Assembly: GCF_000743355.1 (NCBI RefSeq)
Contig: NZ_JQEI01000003.1
Coordinates: 62,001 to 126,000 of the forward strand
Reading direction: 5' to 3'
DNA length: 64,000 bases
Source: Serratia sp. Ag1
Lineage (GTDB): Bacteria; Pseudomonadota; Gammaproteobacteria; Enterobacterales; Enterobacteriaceae
Shown: piece by piece, positions 29,382-37,821 of the stretch
Layout of the letters: every line of letters begins with the position of its first letter
How positions within the stretch are numbered: position 1 is the stretch's first letter
Notes under the pieces: generated by a model
Databases searched by the model: none
The model's input: the letters and a program-made list of their open reading frames with translations, nothing else
Told to the model about the DNA's origin: nothing
Translations under genes and position numbers: made by a program

Positions 29382-30299
29382 TTACCGCCTCTGAGCTCCC
29401 CCTCCTGACTTCAGCCGAAAACCAGGCTTACCACATTGCTCGATGTACTCAATCATCATTTCGGCAATATCCAGCCCTGTGGTGGTTTCTACCCCTTCTA
29501 GCCCCGGCGAGGCGTTCACCTCCATCACCAAAGGCCCGCGTTCAGCGCGTAAAATATCGACACCGGCTACGTCCAGCCCGAGCGTTGCAGCAGCTTTGAT
29601 CGCCGTAGCACGTTCTTTGCCAGTAATATGCACTTTGCGCGCCGTGCCCCCGCGATGCAGGTTTGAACGAAATTCACCGGGTTTGGCCTGCCGTTCAATC
29701 GCTGCCACCACTCGCCCGCCCACCACCAGACAACGGATATCGCTGCCTTGCGCCTCGCGAATATATTCCTGCACCAGAATATGGGCATTCAGGCCACGGA
29801 ACGCATCAATCACGCTCTCTGCTGCCTGACGGGTTTCCGCCAGTACCACGCCAATCCCCTGAGTGCCTTCTACCAGTTTCACAACCAACGGGGCCCCACC
29901 CACCAGCTCGATCAAATCGCCCGTATCATCCGGTGAATGGGCAAAACCGGTGATTGGCAAATCGATTCCCTGACGCGCCAACAGCTGCAGTGAGTGCAGC
30001 TTGTCGCGCGCGCGGGTGACAGCAATGGATTCATTCAACGGGAAGCTGCCAAGCAACTCAAACTGGCGCAGCACGGCGGTACCATAAAAGGTAATCGCTG
30101 AGCCGATACGCGGGATCACCGCATCATAGCGCTCCAATTGGCGACCACGATAGTGAATGGTCGGTGCTGCCGGATTGATATTCATATAGCAAGAGAGCGG
30201 ATCGATAATGTCGATACTGTGCCCGCGTTGTTCTGCCGCTGCTCGCAGCCGTTTGCATGAATACAATGAACCATCACGCGAAAGAATGGCAATTTTCAC
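29382..30299 (-). CDS. rimK: Ribosomal protein S6--L-glutamate ligase RimK
   Basis: 305-residue ATP-grasp ligase that adds glutamate residues to the C-terminus of ribosomal protein S6 and can make poly-alpha-glutamate. Features: [18 protein letters not shown] at the N-terminus, ATP-grasp core ([26 protein letters not shown]), and the metal-binding end ([17 protein letters not shown]). Slightly longer than E. coli RimK (300). In E. coli nfsA lies between ybjC and rimK; here only 52 bases separate ybjC and rimK. Confidence 0.95.
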   Translation of the reverse strand: MKIAILSRDGSLYSCKRLRAAAEQRGHSIDIIDPLSCYMNINPAAPTIHYRGRQLERYDAVIPRIGSAITFYGTAVLRQFELLGSFPLNESIAVTRARDKLHSLQLLARQGIDLPITGFAHSPDDTGDLIELVGGAPLVVKLVEGTQGIGVVLAETRQAAESVIDAFRGLNAHILVQEYIREAQGSDIRCLVVGGRVVAAIERQAKPGEFRSNLHRGGTARKVHITGKERATAIKAAATLGLDVAGVDILRAERGPLVMEVNASPGLEGVETTTGLDIAEMMIEYIEQCGKPGFRLKSGGGAQRR

Positions 30300-30351
30300 T
30301 CGTCACCCCGGACGTTATCACCTGCGCAGGCAGGCACACCCATAGCCACAG

Positions 30352-30642
30352 TTATTCCTGCGAGCCGTGGTCATTTTTATCGGCTGTTGGCGTTTTCTTC
30401 GGTGGTTGGCGATCGCGCAATAACGGGCTGAATCCCTGCGCCACACGCCAGACCAGGCACGCCGCAGCCGGAACCATCAACGCCACACCAAGAAAGATCA
30501 TACCCACTGCGATCTGTTGCGAAGCCAACATACCGGGTAAACGCACGTAGTCATTAATACTCAGGTAAGCCAGCACCAATAACACCATGCCAACACCCTC
30601 AAGCACTAACACCGAGCGCGATAAGTCACCGAATGAACGCAT
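30352..30642 (-). CDS. ybjC: YbjC, DUF1418 membrane protein
   Basis: 96-residue protein with two hydrophobic helices (SVLVLEGVGMVLLVLAYLSI and a second around VGMIFLGVALMVPAAACLVW) and a charged C-terminal tail, matching the DUF1418 family. The ATG at 30642 has GAGGAAAAT just upstream and is preferred over a longer open frame. Function unknown. Same strand as rimK and probably co-transcribed. Confidence 0.85.
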   Translation of the reverse strand: MRSFGDLSRSVLVLEGVGMVLLVLAYLSINDYVRLPGMLASQQIAVGMIFLGVALMVPAAACLVWRVAQGFSPLLRDRQPPKKTPTADKNDHGSQE

Positions 30643-30882
30643 ATTTTCCTCTCCCAACTTGCTGTGCTCAGTGTAGTGAATTCCCCGCTGCTGCAACAGC
30701 CTTAATGATTAATTGGTTCTGCGAATCAAACCAACAGGCAGAGTCTGCTTTTTTTTGCCTGTGGCAACGGGCATAGTAGGGAGTAATATCGTGAATGATC
30801 GCGCTCCTGGGGTCTTTTTATGACGGATGGAGTGTCGTTACAATAGCGGTCAATAATTTGAATAACAGACTAGGAGTGTGAC

Positions 30883-31146
30883 ATGTTTGCTGTAATCTTC
30901 GGCCGTCCAGGCTGCCCTTACTGTGTCCGTGCGAAAGAATTGGCAGAAAAGTTGACAGAAGAGCGCGATGACTTCAACTTCCGCTATGTTGATATCCACG
31001 CTGAAGGTATTTCGAAAGCCGATCTGGAAAAAACGGTCGGTAAACCGGTAGAAACCGTGCCACAGATTTTTATTGATGAAAAACACATTGGCGGCTACAC
31101 CGATTTCGAAGCTTATGCCAAAGAAAATCTGAGCCTATTCCAGTAA
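30883..31146 (+). CDS. grxA: Glutaredoxin 1
   Basis: 87-residue glutathione-dependent disulfide oxidoreductase; reduces ribonucleotide reductase and other proteins. Active site CPYC at residues 11-14, the TVP cis-proline motif (ETVPQIF) and the GSH-binding GGYTDF are intact. E. coli GrxA (85) is OxyR-induced; I did not define an OxyR site here. A clear ribosome-binding site (AGGAGT) precedes the ATG. Confidence 0.96.
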   Translation: MFAVIFGRPGCPYCVRAKELAEKLTEERDDFNFRYVDIHAEGISKADLEKTVGKPVETVPQIFIDEKHIGGYTDFEAYAKENLSLFQ

Positions 31147-31164
31147 CCCTTTACTGTGAAACCG

Positions 31165-31192
31165 TCAAAAGGCACCTCTGGGTGCCTTTTGA
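31165..31192. terminator. Bidirectional terminator between grxA and ybjM
   Basis: Stem TCAAAAGGCACC/GGTGCCTTTTGA with a TCTG loop between convergent genes; A and T runs flank the GC core on both strands. Confidence 0.8.
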
Positions 31193-31209
31193 CTTATTAC
31201 TATCCCCCA

Positions 31210-31575
31210 CTACTGCAATGCATTCCCAACAGCACGGATAAATAAATACAACATTGCGCCAAAGGTGTACCAGAACACGGCACTGATGGTATACGCCAGT
31301 TCCTGCCAGAGTGAATAGCCGGGTGTCAGCCAGAAATAGTGGATAAACAAGCAAAGAGGCACCGCATAGAGCGCACCGAGCAGTGGGCACAGAATACGTT
31401 TCTTGCTCGATAGATAGCTGGCAAGCGCACCAGGGATCACAAACAGCAACAACCCCGTTTCACCATGATGAGTAGATTCTGAACCACTGAAAAAACCGCC
31501 CTTCTGCCCCAGAAAAATCAGGCTGAACAGCAGAAAACTGGCAAAAATACCCAACCAGTAACGATGGCTGGTCAT
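31210..31575 (-). CDS. ybjM: Inner-membrane protein YbjM
   Basis: 121-residue protein with about four hydrophobic helices, matching E. coli YbjM (125) in length, helix spacing and the motifs GLLLFVIPGALASYLS and WQELAYTISAVFWYTFGA. Function unknown. It is convergent with grxA, as in E. coli. Confidence 0.85.
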   Translation of the reverse strand: MTSHRYWLGIFASFLLFSLIFLGQKGGFFSGSESTHHGETGLLLFVIPGALASYLSSKKRILCPLLGALYAVPLCLFIHYFWLTPGYSLWQELAYTISAVFWYTFGAMLYLFIRAVGNALQ

Positions 31576-31890
31576 ATAGGTCTCCTCTTTAGCGATGTCA
31601 CCACTGGCTTCATCGTAAAAACAGTCTTATCACAGCGGCTGTGATGAGTAGCCAAAACTGGCTGAACTTTTCCTTGGTTATTAAAGAGGGTTAAATGTAT
31701 CGGGTAGCGCGTGCTTTATGCTGGCTGTCGCGTGTCATAGAGACTAGAATAAGCGCCGCCGATCGATGGTCTGCATTGCCTTCCGCTGGTTAACTGTTCT
31801 ATAAGTTTTTATCCCTATATTCTATGGGTAAATTTATATCTTATAGTTTTATACATCAAGAATTTACTGGTAAACAATAAGTTATCCCAA
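31576..31890. other. ybjM/ybjL intergenic region with a candidate 32-codon ORF
   Basis: 315 bases upstream of ybjL. A plus-strand frame at 31695-31793 (ATG to TAA, 32 residues, beginning MYRVARALCWLSRV) has AAGAGGG seven bases before its ATG. No homologue is recognised and composition gives little help, so it is only a candidate. The rest is AT-rich promoter-like DNA for ybjL. Confidence 0.25.
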
Positions 31891-33579
31891 GTGAACATAA
31901 ACGTCGCTAGTTTGTTAAGCGGTAACTATATCCTGTTACTGTTTGTAGTCCTCGCCCTGGGGCTCTGCCTCGGAAAAATCCGTCTGGGTTCCGTTCAACT
32001 CGGTAATTCCATTGGCGTTTTAGTGGTGTCGCTGTTACTCGGCCAGCAACATTTCGCTATTAATACCGAAGCGCTGAACCTCGGTTTTATGCTGTTTATC
32101 TTTTGTGTTGGCGTTGAAGCTGGCCCGAACTTTTTCTCAATCTTTTTCCGCGACGGCAAAAACTATTTTATGCTGGCGCTGGTCATGGTCGGTTCAGCGA
32201 TGGTGCTTGCCCTCGGTCTTGGCAAACTGTTCCAATGGGATATCGGCCTCACTGCAGGTATGCTCGCCGGTTCAATGACCTCCACACCCGTGCTGGTAGG
32301 GGCTGGCGATACGTTGCGGAACACCATCACCAACGGCCCGGCGTTGCTGGTGGCCCAGGATCATCTGAGCCTGGGCTATGCACTGACTTACTTGATTGGT
32401 TTGGTGAGCCTGATTTTTGGTGCACGCTACCTGCCAAAACTACAGCACCAGGATCTTTCGACCTCAGCCCAGCAGATCGCCCGCGAACGTGGCCTGGATA
32501 CCGACAGCCAACGCAAAGTCTATCTGCCGGTGATCCGCGCTTATCGCGTCGGTCAGGAACTGGTGGCCTGGGCTGATGGCAAAAACCTGCGTGAACTCGG
32601 TATTTATCGCCAGACCGGCTGTTATATCGAACGTATTCGCCGCAACGGTATTTTGGCCAACCCAGACGGTGACGCCGTGTTACAGGTCGGGGACGAGATC
32701 TCGTTGGTGGGTTACCCCGATGCCCATGCACGCCTCGATCCCAGCTTCCGTAACGGTAAAGAGGTGTTCGACCGCGATCTGTTGGATATGCGTATTGTGA
32801 CCGAAGAGATCGTGGTTAAAAACAGTAATGCCGTGGGTAAACGCCTGAGTCAGTTGAAACTGACCGATCACGGCTGCTTCCTCAATCGCGTGATCCGCAG
32901 CCAGATTGAAATGCCGATTGATGACAGCATTGTCCTGAACAAAGGCGACGTCTTGCAGGTCAGCGGCGACGCACGCCGCGTGAAGAGCGTGGCAGAGAAG
33001 ATTGGCTTTATCTCGATTCATAGCCAGGTTACCGATCTGTTGGCATTTTGCGCCTTTTTTATTATCGGTTTACTGATTGGGCAAATCACCATCCAGTTCA
33101 GCAACTTTTCATTCGGTATCGGTAATGCCGCAGGTCTGCTGATGTCCGGCATTATGCTGGGTTTCCTGCGTGCCAACCATCCCACGTTCGGCTACATCCC
33201 GCAGGGTGCGCTCAATATGGTGAAAGAATTTGGCCTGATGGTATTTATGGCGGGTGTTGGCCTGAGTGCTGGTGCAGGCATTGGTAATAGCCTGGGTGCC
33301 GTTGGTGGGCAGATGCTGATTGCCGGTTTAATCGTCAGCCTGGTCCCGGTGATTATCTGTTTCCTGTTTGGCGCCTACATTCTGCGCATGAACCGTGCCT
33401 TGCTGTTCGGAGCCATTATGGGAGCGCGTACCTGTGCCCCAGCAATGGAAATCATCAGCGATACCGCGCGCAGTAATATCCCTGCGCTGGGATATGCCGG
33501 AACCTACGCTATCGCTAACGTATTGTTAACTCTGGCAGGTTCGCTGATTGTGGTGGTCTGGCCAGGGATATGGGGATGA
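31891..33579 (+). CDS. ybjL: Putative transporter YbjL (AspT/YidE family), GTG start
   Basis: 562-residue inner-membrane protein (E. coli 561) of the AspT antiporter family: two blocks of about five helices each separated by two TrkA-C/RCK_C domains (approximately 200-380). Conserved motifs include [32 protein letters not shown] and [16 protein letters not shown]. Start codon is GTG at 31891, fixed by the family N-terminus [17 protein letters not shown]. The transported substrate is unknown. RybB follows it. Confidence 0.93.
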   Translation: MNINVASLLSGNYILLLFVVLALGLCLGKIRLGSVQLGNSIGVLVVSLLLGQQHFAINTEALNLGFMLFIFCVGVEAGPNFFSIFFRDGKNYFMLALVMVGSAMVLALGLGKLFQWDIGLTAGMLAGSMTSTPVLVGAGDTLRNTITNGPALLVAQDHLSLGYALTYLIGLVSLIFGARYLPKLQHQDLSTSAQQIARERGLDTDSQRKVYLPVIRAYRVGQELVAWADGKNLRELGIYRQTGCYIERIRRNGILANPDGDAVLQVGDEISLVGYPDAHARLDPSFRNGKEVFDRDLLDMRIVTEEIVVKNSNAVGKRLSQLKLTDHGCFLNRVIRSQIEMPIDDSIVLNKGDVLQVSGDARRVKSVAEKIGFISIHSQVTDLLAFCAFFIIGLLIGQITIQFSNFSFGIGNAAGLLMSGIMLGFLRANHPTFGYIPQGALNMVKEFGLMVFMAGVGLSAGAGIGNSLGAVGGQMLIAGLIVSLVPVIICFLFGAYILRMNRALLFGAIMGARTCAPAMEIISDTARSNIPALGYAGTYAIANVLLTLAGSLIVVVWPGIWG

Positions 33580-33637
33580 TGTATTAGCGAGAGGAGTCAT
33601 TTCGAAGAAAATATTTTCGTTTTTTTTATCGGCAGCC

Positions 33638-33666
33638 AGAACTTTTCGATCCGCCGATAGTCTGAA
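33638..33666 (+). promoter_or_regulatory. Sigma-E promoter of rybB
   Basis: AGAACTT at 33638-33644 (-35) and TCTGAA at 33661-33666 (-10), 16 bases apart and five bases before the RybB 5' end, match the sigma-E consensus (GGAACTT, TCTAA/TCTGA type). Confidence 0.85.
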
Positions 33667-33671
33667 TTAGT

Positions 33672-33752
33672 GCCACTGCTTTTCTTTGATGTCCCCAATT
33701 TGTGGAGCCCGTTAGTCCCGCCGTTTTAGGTTCAAGACTAGCGGGTTTTTTA
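33672..33752 (+). ncRNA. rybB: RybB, sigma-E-dependent Hfq-binding small RNA
   Basis: About 80 nt beginning GCCACTGCTTTTCTTTGATG, the diagnostic RybB 5' seed, which is kept exactly, followed by TCCCCA and TGTGGAG. The 3' end is an intrinsic terminator: 10-base stem CCCGTTAGTC/GACTAGCGGG (one G-T pair) and a T run. RybB pairs with many outer-membrane-protein mRNAs, ompF included in E. coli/Salmonella, to lower porin synthesis during envelope stress. The location after ybjL is the same as in E. coli. The stem sequence has changed by compensating substitutions relative to the E. coli version as I remember it. Confidence 0.95.
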
Positions 33753-33817
33753 TTGCCTGAATTCTAGTAATTTTAAAAAAACATACAATAAATTGTCCCC
33801 TCGAAAAGGATCCTCAA

Positions 33818-34243
33818 ATGTCTGTATCTGCACAGGTTGCTATTGATCGTTTAACAGTAAAATACCCACACGCCGTATCTTGGGCGTTTGGCGATTCACC
33901 AGAGCTTGCCGATGAACTTGTCGCATTAGTCATTCAAGGTAAAAAAACCGCTAGTTGTGGTTCCTTAAATTCCTTTGAACAAGAAGATGTATCTCCTTCA
34001 ATCGGTGGCTACAGTATCATTCTGAATGGTATCGGCCAGCCCGTTTGCGTCATCAGAACTCTTGCCCTACGCATTGTTCGGTTCTCTGAGGTTACCGAAG
34101 AACAGGCAAGTAAAGAAGGTGAAGGCGATTTAAGCCTGAATTACTGGAGAGCCGCTCACCAGGCCTTTTTCGCACGTGAAGGGACTTACACTGAGCACAT
34201 GGAGCTCGTCTTTGAAGAGTTCCAGCTTGTCGAAGTCTTGTAA
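33818..34243 (+). CDS. ASCH-domain protein
   Basis: 141-residue cytoplasmic protein with the ASCH fold (PUA-like beta-barrel): VIQGKKTASCGSL, GGYSIILNGIGQPVCVIRT, and the C-terminal block LSLNYWRAAHQAFFAREG. ASCH proteins bind RNA or, in the YqfB branch, hydrolyse N4-acetylcytidine; which applies here is not clear. A GAAAAGGA ribosome-binding site precedes the ATG. It is an insertion relative to E. coli downstream of rybB and is lower in GC than its core neighbours. Confidence 0.8.
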   Translation: MSVSAQVAIDRLTVKYPHAVSWAFGDSPELADELVALVIQGKKTASCGSLNSFEQEDVSPSIGGYSIILNGIGQPVCVIRTLALRIVRFSEVTEEQASKEGEGDLSLNYWRAAHQAFFAREGTYTEHMELVFEEFQLVEVL

Positions 34244-34638
34244 GGCAACTTTAGTTTCAGCCCCAAAGCAACCCAAACAGGGTTGCTCCCATCACAAAAA
34301 CATAAAAAAATCTAATGAATAAATTTGAATTTCCAGATAAACATTATGAATAGCAATAAACTGCTATTGCAATAATGAATATAACTCTTTTTTATTACTC
34401 GACACTATTTAAAAGCAATCACTTATTAAATAGCAGAATAACCAATTGAATTCACAACATAGCCAGAAAAATAGTGAAATGTGCTGTTGAAAAAACACTA
34501 TTGTTAGAGAGGAGTCACCATATGATACCGCTCCATAAAGACAAGTAACAATTTCTATGCTTTTTGGGGAAAAGACTTATCAAACTCTATGTAATTTTAT
34601 ATGATCAATATTAACACTCATTAACGAGAGGATTAGTA
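34244..34638. other. AT-rich non-coding stretch
   Basis: 395 bases of strongly AT-rich DNA between the ASCH gene and the next membrane-protein gene. It begins with the perfect stem AGCAACCC/GGGTTGCT (34267-34287), probably a weak terminator for the ASCH gene without a T run. No reading frame or RNA was recognised in the rest. Confidence 0.45.
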
Positions 34639-35397
34639 ATGCTTGATTCTTTCACAATAAGTGAAAGTAAAGATTTGTTAATGCTTTTACTTATTTGCCT
34701 GCTACTCATTAGAATGGGAGCCTTTACATTTCTGTTTAAAGTAATATCGGGCGTAGGTTTCCGTAGCGAAAAGTTAAAAACACAGAGCAACCACTCCTTT
34801 GAAACGCAAATTTACCGGCTATTAAAAGGGATCAATGTTACATCCATAGACGATGCAAAGTTGATTGAAGAGAACATTAAAAAAGGCAGATTTATACGCA
34901 CGTCCTTTTGGTTTAGCGGTTTCTTTGGCCCTATGGGGCATAAAAACTTCATCGGTTTTGATTTCATTCTGGTTAGTTTTATTTTTGCCTTCAGTGCTAT
35001 TTATGGCGTTAACTTAATAACTGATACACTTCTAAATTATAAAAATGGATACGCCACCTTTAGTCAGCAGGGTAACAAAATTTATGTCTCCCCTGAAAAT
35101 ATATACAATAAAAACTCAGGTATATTAATAGATAAAACACATTGTGCTCAGTATCAAAGCTCTCTTCCGCAAATTTATGATGATGCATGTGGTTATGTCA
35201 CCTCAACATCAAAAACAAAAGTCAAAACACTACTCAAGGCAATAGAAAATGAAAGAAACAAAGCTATTGACTCTATAATCACAGGATTATGCTTCCTCGC
35301 TGTCTCTACAATGCTATTTCTCGGATTTATTATATTCAACTCTTTAAATAAAGAGATCTGCAATATAAAAAGTAGCATTAAAAATGATGGTACTTAG
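34639..35397 (+). CDS. Hypothetical membrane protein, not recognised
   Basis: 252 residues, no family recognised. Three hydrophobic helices: about 14-35 (LLMLLLICLLLIRMGAFTF), 108-130 (FDFILVSFIFAFSAIYGVNL) and 215-238 (IITGLCFLAVSTMLFLGFII). Between the last two is a polar, probably periplasmic domain of about 80 residues with two cysteines (THCAQY, DACGYV) that could form a disulfide. A good ribosome-binding site (GAGAGGA) lies upstream. The gene is clearly more AT-rich than its surroundings and has no E. coli counterpart here, suggesting transfer. Real protein-coding status is likely; function cannot be named. Confidence 0.7.
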   Translation: MLDSFTISESKDLLMLLLICLLLIRMGAFTFLFKVISGVGFRSEKLKTQSNHSFETQIYRLLKGINVTSIDDAKLIEENIKKGRFIRTSFWFSGFFGPMGHKNFIGFDFILVSFIFAFSAIYGVNLITDTLLNYKNGYATFSQQGNKIYVSPENIYNKNSGILIDKTHCAQYQSSLPQIYDDACGYVTSTSKTKVKTLLKAIENERNKAIDSIITGLCFLAVSTMLFLGFIIFNSLNKEICNIKSSIKNDGT

Positions 35398-35448
35398 GGG
35401 ATATACATTATGCTGTCGGCAGACCAAAACTTATCTCTGTGTTTCAAG

Positions 35449-35490
35449 CAATGCAATCTGCCGGTCAACGCTGACTGGCAGATTGCATTG
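35449..35490. terminator. Long perfect hairpin between the membrane-protein gene and eco
   Basis: Perfect 14-base arms CAATGCAATCTGCC/GGCAGATTGCATTG around a 14-base loop, between convergent genes. No T run on either strand, so it may work as an RNA-stabilising or rho-related 3' end rather than a classical terminator. Confidence 0.5.
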
Positions 35491-35519
35491 ATGAAAAATA
35501 CTTGGCTATCTGCTGGCAC

Positions 35520-36035
35520 TTATTTCTCTACGGCACGCCCGATAGACTCGCTGGCAGACCAGATGCGGTAACGTACTTCAACATCTTTAGGCACGTAAAC
35601 CACGATCGGTAACCTGCTGTTATAACGCTGCATCGCTGCGTCTCCTAAATGAGCAGCAATAAATTCCTGTCGTTTACTGTTATCCGGGCAGGCCATCATT
35701 GTGGAAGCCGGTGCTGAAAGCTTTTCCAACACCAGATAGTTATAACCCCAACCGTCCAACGTTCTGCTTTCTAAAGTGCCCCCCATCATATGGCGGTTAC
35801 AATCCACGCTGAGCGTTTTACCGATCAGTAATTCCACTTTGAAATTCTGTTCATTTTCCTGTTTCGGCAAATAAATCACCTGTCGGGTCATCCCCTTCTC
35901 TGCTTTTGGGAATGGGGCAACCTTTTCCAACGGTTGCAGGCTGAGATCGTCATTTTCACCAGTTGTCGTTGCAGCAACCACGCTGACAGAAGCCATCACC
36001 AGCAGGCTAGAAAACACGAGAGAAAGTTTGTTCAT
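35520..36035 (-). CDS. eco: Ecotin, periplasmic serine protease inhibitor
   Basis: 171-residue precursor with a signal peptide (cleavage likely after ASVSVVAA) and the ecotin fold: [36 protein letters not shown], and the reactive-site loop STMMAC with Met as P1. The two cysteines of the family disulfide (VDCN and MMACPD) are present. It inhibits a broad range of serine proteases such as neutrophil elastase and trypsin. In E. coli eco lies elsewhere on the chromosome. Confidence 0.95.
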   Translation of the reverse strand: MNKLSLVFSSLLVMASVSVVAATTTGENDDLSLQPLEKVAPFPKAEKGMTRQVIYLPKQENEQNFKVELLIGKTLSVDCNRHMMGGTLESRTLDGWGYNYLVLEKLSAPASTMMACPDNSKRQEFIAAHLGDAAMQRYNSRLPIVVYVPKDVEVRYRIWSASESIGRAVEK

Positions 36036-36151
36036 TTTTTATCCCTATGATTTATGGCGTCATAACAATGTACGCTAGCACAGTGTAAACCACCTAATTA
36101 TAGGTTAAATCTGGATATCCTCTTCCTTACCGATAGCCAACTGCATAACCC

Positions 36152-36168
36152 ACTAAGGTTTTCTTAAG
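36152..36168 (+). promoter_or_regulatory. PmrA-type box upstream of the PAP2 pair
   Basis: ACTAAG-GTTTT-CTTAAG fits the PmrA direct-repeat box (HTTAAK-N5-HTTAAK) at 11 of 12 half-site positions; the second half-site is perfect. It is about 15 bases before a TATTAT-like -10 element (36186-36191). In Salmonella and E. coli the PAP2 gene ybjG is a PmrA target, which agrees with this position. Confidence 0.6.
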
Positions 36169-36267
36169 ACGGAATGATTACAGTAGTATTATTCGTTACC
36201 GTAAATGCGCTACGGCAAGCACTCACCGAAGCTAGCGGAATATTCATTAAATCAATCCTCAACAGCC

Positions 36268-36963
36268 ATGCAAATTAAGAATGATATGCTTTACACACTG
36301 CCAGCATCCTTTTACCGTTGGCAGGTTTTTGGGCTGCTTGTCAGCGGATTGCTGTTTGTCTGGCTGTCACGCAATGAGCAACTGGACTGGACAATCAGCA
36401 ATTACTGGTTCGACACCGCAAGCCAGAGTTTCCCATGGCAGAACAATGACTGGTTGGATCTGATCAATCATCGCTTGTTGAAGCTCGTGGTGATCATCTG
36501 TACGGTACTGGCGCTTTTTTGGGGTATATACCGCCGTAATCCGCGTTTGATCGTCACCATGTTGTTGATTGGTATCGGGCCATTAGTCGTCGGTATGTTA
36601 AAAGCGGTGAGCGCCCATTCCTGCCCGTGGGATCTGCTGGAGTATGGTGGCAAAGCGATGTCGTTCCCCCTGTTTGGCAGTACGCCTGCTTTCCCAGGGC
36701 CAGGCCGTTGTTTCCCCGGCGGCCATGCATCCAGCGGTTTTGCTCTGATGGCATTGTTTTTTCTGTTTTACCCGCAACGTCCGCACCTTGCTTATTGGTG
36801 CTGGATAGGCGGTATCGCCTGCGGCATGTTGATGGGATTTGGTCAGATCATGCGTGGGGCACATTTTCTTTCCCATAACCTGTGGGCCGGGTGGTGGGTC
36901 TGGTTCAGCCAACTGGCTGTTTATTGGTGGGTTAGCAGTTATTGCAGCCGTAAGACGAGGTAA
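36268..36963 (+). CDS. PAP2-family membrane phosphatase
   Basis: About 231 residues with six hydrophobic helices. The PAP2 catalytic signature is present in a variant form: KAVSAHSCPWDL in place of KX6RP, PGGHASSGFAL for PSGH, and RGAHFLSHNLWAGW for SRX5HX3D, whose final aspartate is replaced. Such variants occur in phosphatases of lipid A or phospholipids, but the substrate is not determinable here. The start is uncertain: in-frame ATGs at 36205, 36268 and 36286 all lack a good ribosome-binding site; 36268 is a compromise. Six bases separate it from ybjG, so the two form an operon. Confidence 0.8.
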   Translation: MQIKNDMLYTLPASFYRWQVFGLLVSGLLFVWLSRNEQLDWTISNYWFDTASQSFPWQNNDWLDLINHRLLKLVVIICTVLALFWGIYRRNPRLIVTMLLIGIGPLVVGMLKAVSAHSCPWDLLEYGGKAMSFPLFGSTPAFPGPGRCFPGGHASSGFALMALFFLFYPQRPHLAYWCWIGGIACGMLMGFGQIMRGAHFLSHNLWAGWWVWFSQLAVYWWVSSYCSRKTR

Positions 36964-36969
36964 TGCATC

Positions 36970-37575
36970 ATGGAGCAACTAAACTATCTGCTTTTCGCCT
37001 GGATCAATGCCACCCCGGCCAGTCCGGAATGGTTGATCGATCTCGCCACATTTTTCGCTCGGGATCTGATCGCCATTATCCCATTACTGATTGTCGGTTT
37101 GTGGTTCTGGGGGCCACGGCAGCAGCTATCCGCTCAGCGAGAAGTGGTGACTAAGGCGACAATTGCGCTGTTATTTGCCATGAGTGCCGCAAGCGCTATC
37201 GGTATGTTGCTACCGCATGAACGGCCATTTGCGATCGGTGTTGGCTATACCTTCCTGGCACATGCGCCAGACAGTTCTTTCCCCAGCGATCACGGTACCG
37301 CCATCTTTACTTTTGCACTGGCGTTTTTATGCTGGCACCGCGCCTGGTCTGGCCTTCTGCTGATGACAGCCGCTGTTGCCATTGCCTGGTCACGGGTATT
37401 TCTTGGCGTCCATTGGCCGTTGGATATGGTCGGTGGTTTCCTGGTGGGCCTTGTCGGCTGTCTATTTGCACAGTTGGTCTGGAATCTGTTTGGTGAAACG
37501 ATCGCCTATTTGCTGACCCGCCTGTATCACTTCCTGTTTGCTTTCCCGATCCGCAAAGGATGGGTGAAAGAGTAG
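36970..37575 (+). CDS. ybjG: Undecaprenyl-diphosphatase YbjG (PAP2 family)
   Basis: 201-residue inner-membrane phosphatase, matching E. coli YbjG (198) over its whole length, that recycles undecaprenyl pyrophosphate to the monophosphate carrier used for peptidoglycan and other glycans. PAP2 motifs: PHERPF, SFPSDHGTAIF, and SRVFLGVHWPLDMVGG. The C-terminus FPIRKGWVKE is family-typical. It follows another PAP2 gene and a PmrA-type box; in E. coli it is followed by deoR, here by deoC-deoR. Confidence 0.94.
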   Translation: MEQLNYLLFAWINATPASPEWLIDLATFFARDLIAIIPLLIVGLWFWGPRQQLSAQREVVTKATIALLFAMSAASAIGMLLPHERPFAIGVGYTFLAHAPDSSFPSDHGTAIFTFALAFLCWHRAWSGLLLMTAAVAIAWSRVFLGVHWPLDMVGGFLVGLVGCLFAQLVWNLFGETIAYLLTRLYHFLFAFPIRKGWVKE

Positions 37576-37588
37576 TATCAAGCCTCCG

Positions 37589-37621
37589 CAGGCAGGGCAT
37601 AGGCTCTGCCTGTTTCAGTTT
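37589..37621 (+). terminator. Terminator after ybjG
   Basis: CAGGCAG/CTGCCTG stem followed by TTTCAGTTTT, 14 bases after the ybjG stop. Confidence 0.6.
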
Positions 37622-37684
37622 TCCCCCAATACCCACCATCGCTCGGCCCTTGGGCCGCAACGTTACCCTACTTTGCCACCTCAA

Positions 37685-37786
37685 TGTTATTTAAATAACA
37701 TTTATTGCTGAGCATCTTGCAAACTCTCTTTAAAACCTAGTAGTAACAGCTATCAATCAGCAATTCTCAATGTTAGGATAATTACA
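37685..37786. promoter_or_regulatory. Two DeoR-type operators upstream of deoC
   Basis: TGTTATTTAAATAACA at 37685-37700 is the centre of a perfect 20-base palindrome (37683-37702) and shares both outer five-base arms with the E. coli DeoR operator TGTTAGAATTCTAACA. TGTTAGGATAATTACA at 37771-37786 matches that operator at 12 of 16 positions. Their starts are 86 bases apart, a spacing that would allow repression by looping. A TATATTGT-like stretch between the second site and deoC may be the promoter. Confidence 0.65.
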
Positions 37787-37821
37787 TTCAATTATATTGT
37801 AACGACCTGAGAGGAAGCACT

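Noticed and set aside
33753-35519. Toxin-antitoxin or phage-defence module
   Set aside because: The ASCH gene and the membrane protein are separated by 395 non-coding bases, share no overlap or common reading unit, and neither matches a known toxin, antitoxin or effector that I recognise.
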